Source: Corynebacterium comes (GTDB taxonomy: Bacteria > Actinomycetota > Actinomycetes > Mycobacteriales > Mycobacteriaceae). Taken from it: 64,000 bases of DNA. A program made the translations under genes and the position numbers. The number at the start of each line of letters is the position of its first letter. Positions within the stretch are counted from its first letter, which is position 1. The notes beneath the pieces were generated by a model. It searched no databases and was not told where the DNA came from. It worked only from the letters and a program-made list of their open reading frames with translations. Location: contig NZ_CP046453.1 of the NCBI RefSeq assembly GCF_009734405.1, forward strand, positions 2,728,001-2,792,000, given 5' to 3'. This document shows, in pieces, positions 62,104 to 64,000 of the stretch.

Positions 62104-62865
62104 ATGACCCAAGCTCCGATGCGCACCGTAAGTCGAGTCGCAGACCTCATCGATCAGTTCGACCACCTCAACCCCACCCGCGACCTCAAGGAACTGATTG
62201 AAGCCTCCGGGCTGCCGAAGTCCACTGTTCTTCGCCTGGCCACCGACCTGGTGAACCGGGGATTGCTCGCCATCAACAGCAAGGGTTACTACTCAATCGG
62301 TCCGGCGTTCCTACGATGGACTCGGCTGGCCCAGGAAATGTGGCATGTGGATGAGCAGACCTTGAACGTTCTGGAGTCGCTGGTCCGGGACCTCGGAGAA
62401 ACCGCCACCCTCTACGTTCTCCAGGGCCGCTCACGCACCGCCATCGCCTCAGTCGACGGCACCCACGCAATCCGCAACGTGGCCCGGCTCGGCGAACCCC
62501 TTCCGCTGACCCGAGGAGCCTCAGCAATTGCACTGCTCTCCGGAAATCTCGCTCTGATCGACTCCCTGAAGAACGCCGCCCTGCTGGGAGAGGAGGAGAG
62601 CTTTGATGTGGACCAGCTGCGGACAAGAGCCGCGCAGGCCGCAGAACTCGGTTACAGCGAATCCCAAGGCGAACGCGAGGCGGATGCAGCCTCCATCGCT
62701 GTACCAGTTCGCAACCAGGAGGGTCGGGTGATTGCGGCCCTGTCAATTTCCGGACCCATCAGCCGCTTCGGCAGCGGCGTCCGCGACAAGGCTCTCGGTC
62801 GGATGATCGCGGCCAGCAATGTACTCAGCACCAACGGCATCGGTCCAGTAGGAGGACTTCTTTAA
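62104..62865 (+). CDS. IclR-family transcriptional regulator
   Basis: The 253-aa protein has an N-terminal winged HTH (RTVSRVADLIDQFDH..., LKELIEASGLPKSTVLRLATDLVNRGLL) and a C-terminal effector domain (GETATLYVLQGRSRTAIASVDGTHAIRN, GEPLPLTRGASAIALLSG, ADAASIAVPVRNQEGRVIAALSISGP). AGAAGGAGGAGCC gives a strong ribosome site for ATG 62104. It is divergent from the dioxygenase operon and followed 2 bp later by a CoA-transferase gene. Palindromes of one type near this gene and near 48.2 kb suggest it controls both units. Confidence 0.9.
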   Translation: MTQAPMRTVSRVADLIDQFDHLNPTRDLKELIEASGLPKSTVLRLATDLVNRGLLAINSKGYYSIGPAFLRWTRLAQEMWHVDEQTLNVLESLVRDLGETATLYVLQGRSRTAIASVDGTHAIRNVARLGEPLPLTRGASAIALLSGNLALIDSLKNAALLGEEESFDVDQLRTRAAQAAELGYSESQGEREADAASIAVPVRNQEGRVIAALSISGPISRFGSGVRDKALGRMIAASNVLSTNGIGPVGGLL

Positions 62866-62867
62866 TA

Positions 62868-64000
62868 ATGAAACTATTGGATGGCATCAAGGTTCTTGAC
62901 CTCACCAACGTTCTCTCCGGCCCATTCGCCGGCTACCAGCTTGCACTGATGGGGGCGGATGTCCTCAAGATCGAGGCGCTGCCCTTCGGAGACCTCGCCA
63001 GGAAGCTCGGGGCCTCCACCAGCCTGAGCGATCAGCTGATGGGCATCTCCTTCCTGGCTCAGAACAGCGAGAAGCGTTCGATGACGCTGAATCTGAAGTC
63101 AGAGGAGGGCAAGGAGGTCTTCGCCAGACTGGTGGAGTCCTACGACGTTGTCCTTGAGAACTTCCGGCCCGGTGTGATGGAACGGCTCGGCTTCGGCTGG
63201 GAGGAGCTGAAGCGTCTTAACCCCGGTGTCATCTACTGCTCAGTGTCCGGCTTCGGGCAGGAGGGACCGCTGCGGAAGCACCCGGCCTATGACCAGATCA
63301 TCCAGGGAATGTCAGGGCTGATGGCTGTCACCGGTGATGATGAAACCTCCCCCCTGCGGGTCGGGGCACCCATCAGTGACACGATCGGCGGTTTCGCCGC
63401 CGCCTTTGCAATTTCCTCCGCACTGGTCAACCGCGCCCGCACGGGAGAAGGTGTCCACCTTGACGTCTCCATGCTCGACGCAACGCTTGTCGCCATGGGT
63501 TGGGTGGCCTCCGACTATCTGGTCGGTGGCCGACTCCCGGTGCCGATGGGTAACGAGAACCGCACCGCTGCCCCGTCCGGCACTTTCGAAACTTCGGATG
63601 GTGGCCTGAATATTGCGGCAAACAAGCAGGAACAGTTCGAGGCACTGTGCCGGGCAATCGACCGGACAGACCTGATCGAGGATCCCCGCTTCGCGGGGCG
63701 CGAAGCTCGCAAGAGCAACCGCACTGAACTCAAGGTGGAGCTGGATGCGGAGCTGAGCAAGCAGTCGAAGCGGCACTGGTCGGCGGTTCTTCCCGAGGCC
63801 GGCGTGCCGGCGGCCCCGGTCATGAATATTGCCGAGGCGCTGGCTTCGGAGCAGATCGCCTTCCGGAAACTGGTGGCCACCCTGGACCTCGGAGATGTGG
63901 CCGAGGTGCCGGACAACGCAATCGGGGCCGCGGGGACAGTCAGTCTCCTGGGTTCGCCGGTGCACATCAACGGCACAGCGGTGATCCCGAAGGTGCGCCC
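62868..64000 (+). CDS. Family III (CaiB/BaiF) CoA-transferase, cut by window end
   Basis: From ATG 62868 the frame is open to the last base (377 codons). MKLLDGIKVLDLTNVLSGPFAGYQLALMGADVLKIE, NFRPGVMERLGF and HPAYDQIIQGMSGLM are family III signatures, the last with the catalytic Asp, unlike the operon's other CoA-transferase. GVPAAPVMNIAEALASEQ begins the C-terminal part. GGAGGA before the start. Likely co-transcribed with the IclR gene. Confidence 0.9.
   Translation, partial: MKLLDGIKVLDLTNVLSGPFAGYQLALMGADVLKIEALPFGDLARKLGASTSLSDQLMGISFLAQNSEKRSMTLNLKSEEGKEVFARLVESYDVVLENFRPGVMERLGFGWEELKRLNPGVIYCSVSGFGQEGPLRKHPAYDQIIQGMSGLMAVTGDDETSPLRVGAPISDTIGGFAAAFAISSALVNRARTGEGVHLDVSMLDATLVAMGWVASDYLVGGRLPVPMGNENRTAAPSGTFETSDGGLNIAANKQEQFEALCRAIDRTDLIEDPRFAGREARKSNRTELKVELDAELSKQSKRHWSAVLPEAGVPAAPVMNIAEALASEQIAFRKLVATLDLGDVAEVPDNAIGAAGTVSLLGSPVHINGTAVIPKVR

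Overview
The window is a GC-rich chromosomal segment of a Corynebacterium-type actinobacterium, on the flank of the replication origin. The evidence is the gene order (leuS; a trpL-EGD(CF)BA operon; cca, a Nudix gene, a DUF6049 gene and murJ as neighbours), four ParB-type parS sites between 26.3 and 36.6 kb, a three-Trp attenuator, an McbR-type operator, and many start codons 7-9 nt after a -10 box, as in leaderless corynebacterial transcripts. No rRNA, tRNA or CRISPR was found.

Layout. (1) 1-9.3 kb, accessory catabolic region: the end of an acyl-CoA dehydrogenase gene, a 3-hydroxyacyl-CoA dehydrogenase and a 3-hydroxyisobutyrate dehydrogenase on the plus strand. Facing them is an operon for aldehyde dehydrogenase, a cyclohexanone-type Baeyer-Villiger monooxygenase and an HSL-type esterase. 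Diverging from that are a zinc alcohol dehydrogenase and an AcoR/MimR-like activator without sigma-54 contact motifs. Together these encode secondary alcohol -> ketone -> ester or lactone -> acid plus alcohol/aldehyde -> acid. (2) 9.4-22 kb, mostly core: secreted lipase, a ThDP enzyme coupled to leuS, small membrane proteins, transporters, and an unknown 117-aa gene under an McbR-type site plus a SAM riboswitch. (3) 22-29 kb: attenuated trp operon. (4) 29-37 kb: parS zone with an HNH protein, an ABC exporter, a decayed IS481 transposase, a Rieske lipoprotein, an Old Yellow Enzyme and a BASS-type transporter. (5) 37-46.5 kb, core: AzlCD, YqgE, CCA-adding enzyme, Nudix, DUF6049 protein, and MurJ with a pseudokinase tail. 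(6) 46.5-64 kb, a second catabolic island: an aromatic-acid MFS transporter and a phenol/3-hydroxybenzoate-type hydroxylase (divergent), an HNH/excalibur lipoprotein, then a ten-gene minus-strand operon (PcaH- and PcaG-like dioxygenase, enoyl-CoA hydratase, thioesterase, CoA-transferase, short citrate synthase/citryl-CoA lyase, acyl-CoA ligase, ACAD-type monooxygenase, flavin reductase fused to a sensor-like domain, MmgE/PrpD), and divergently an IclR regulator with a second CoA-transferase cut by the window end.

The most notable inference is that region 6 is one regulon. Near-identical 18-bp palindromes (GTGGACC-N4-GGTCCAC type) lie in both divergent intergenic regions, 13 kb apart. The gene set suggests intradiol ring cleavage followed by a CoA-dependent, citryl-CoA-lyase-like lower pathway instead of the ordinary beta-ketoadipate branch. 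The substrate cannot be read from the sequence.
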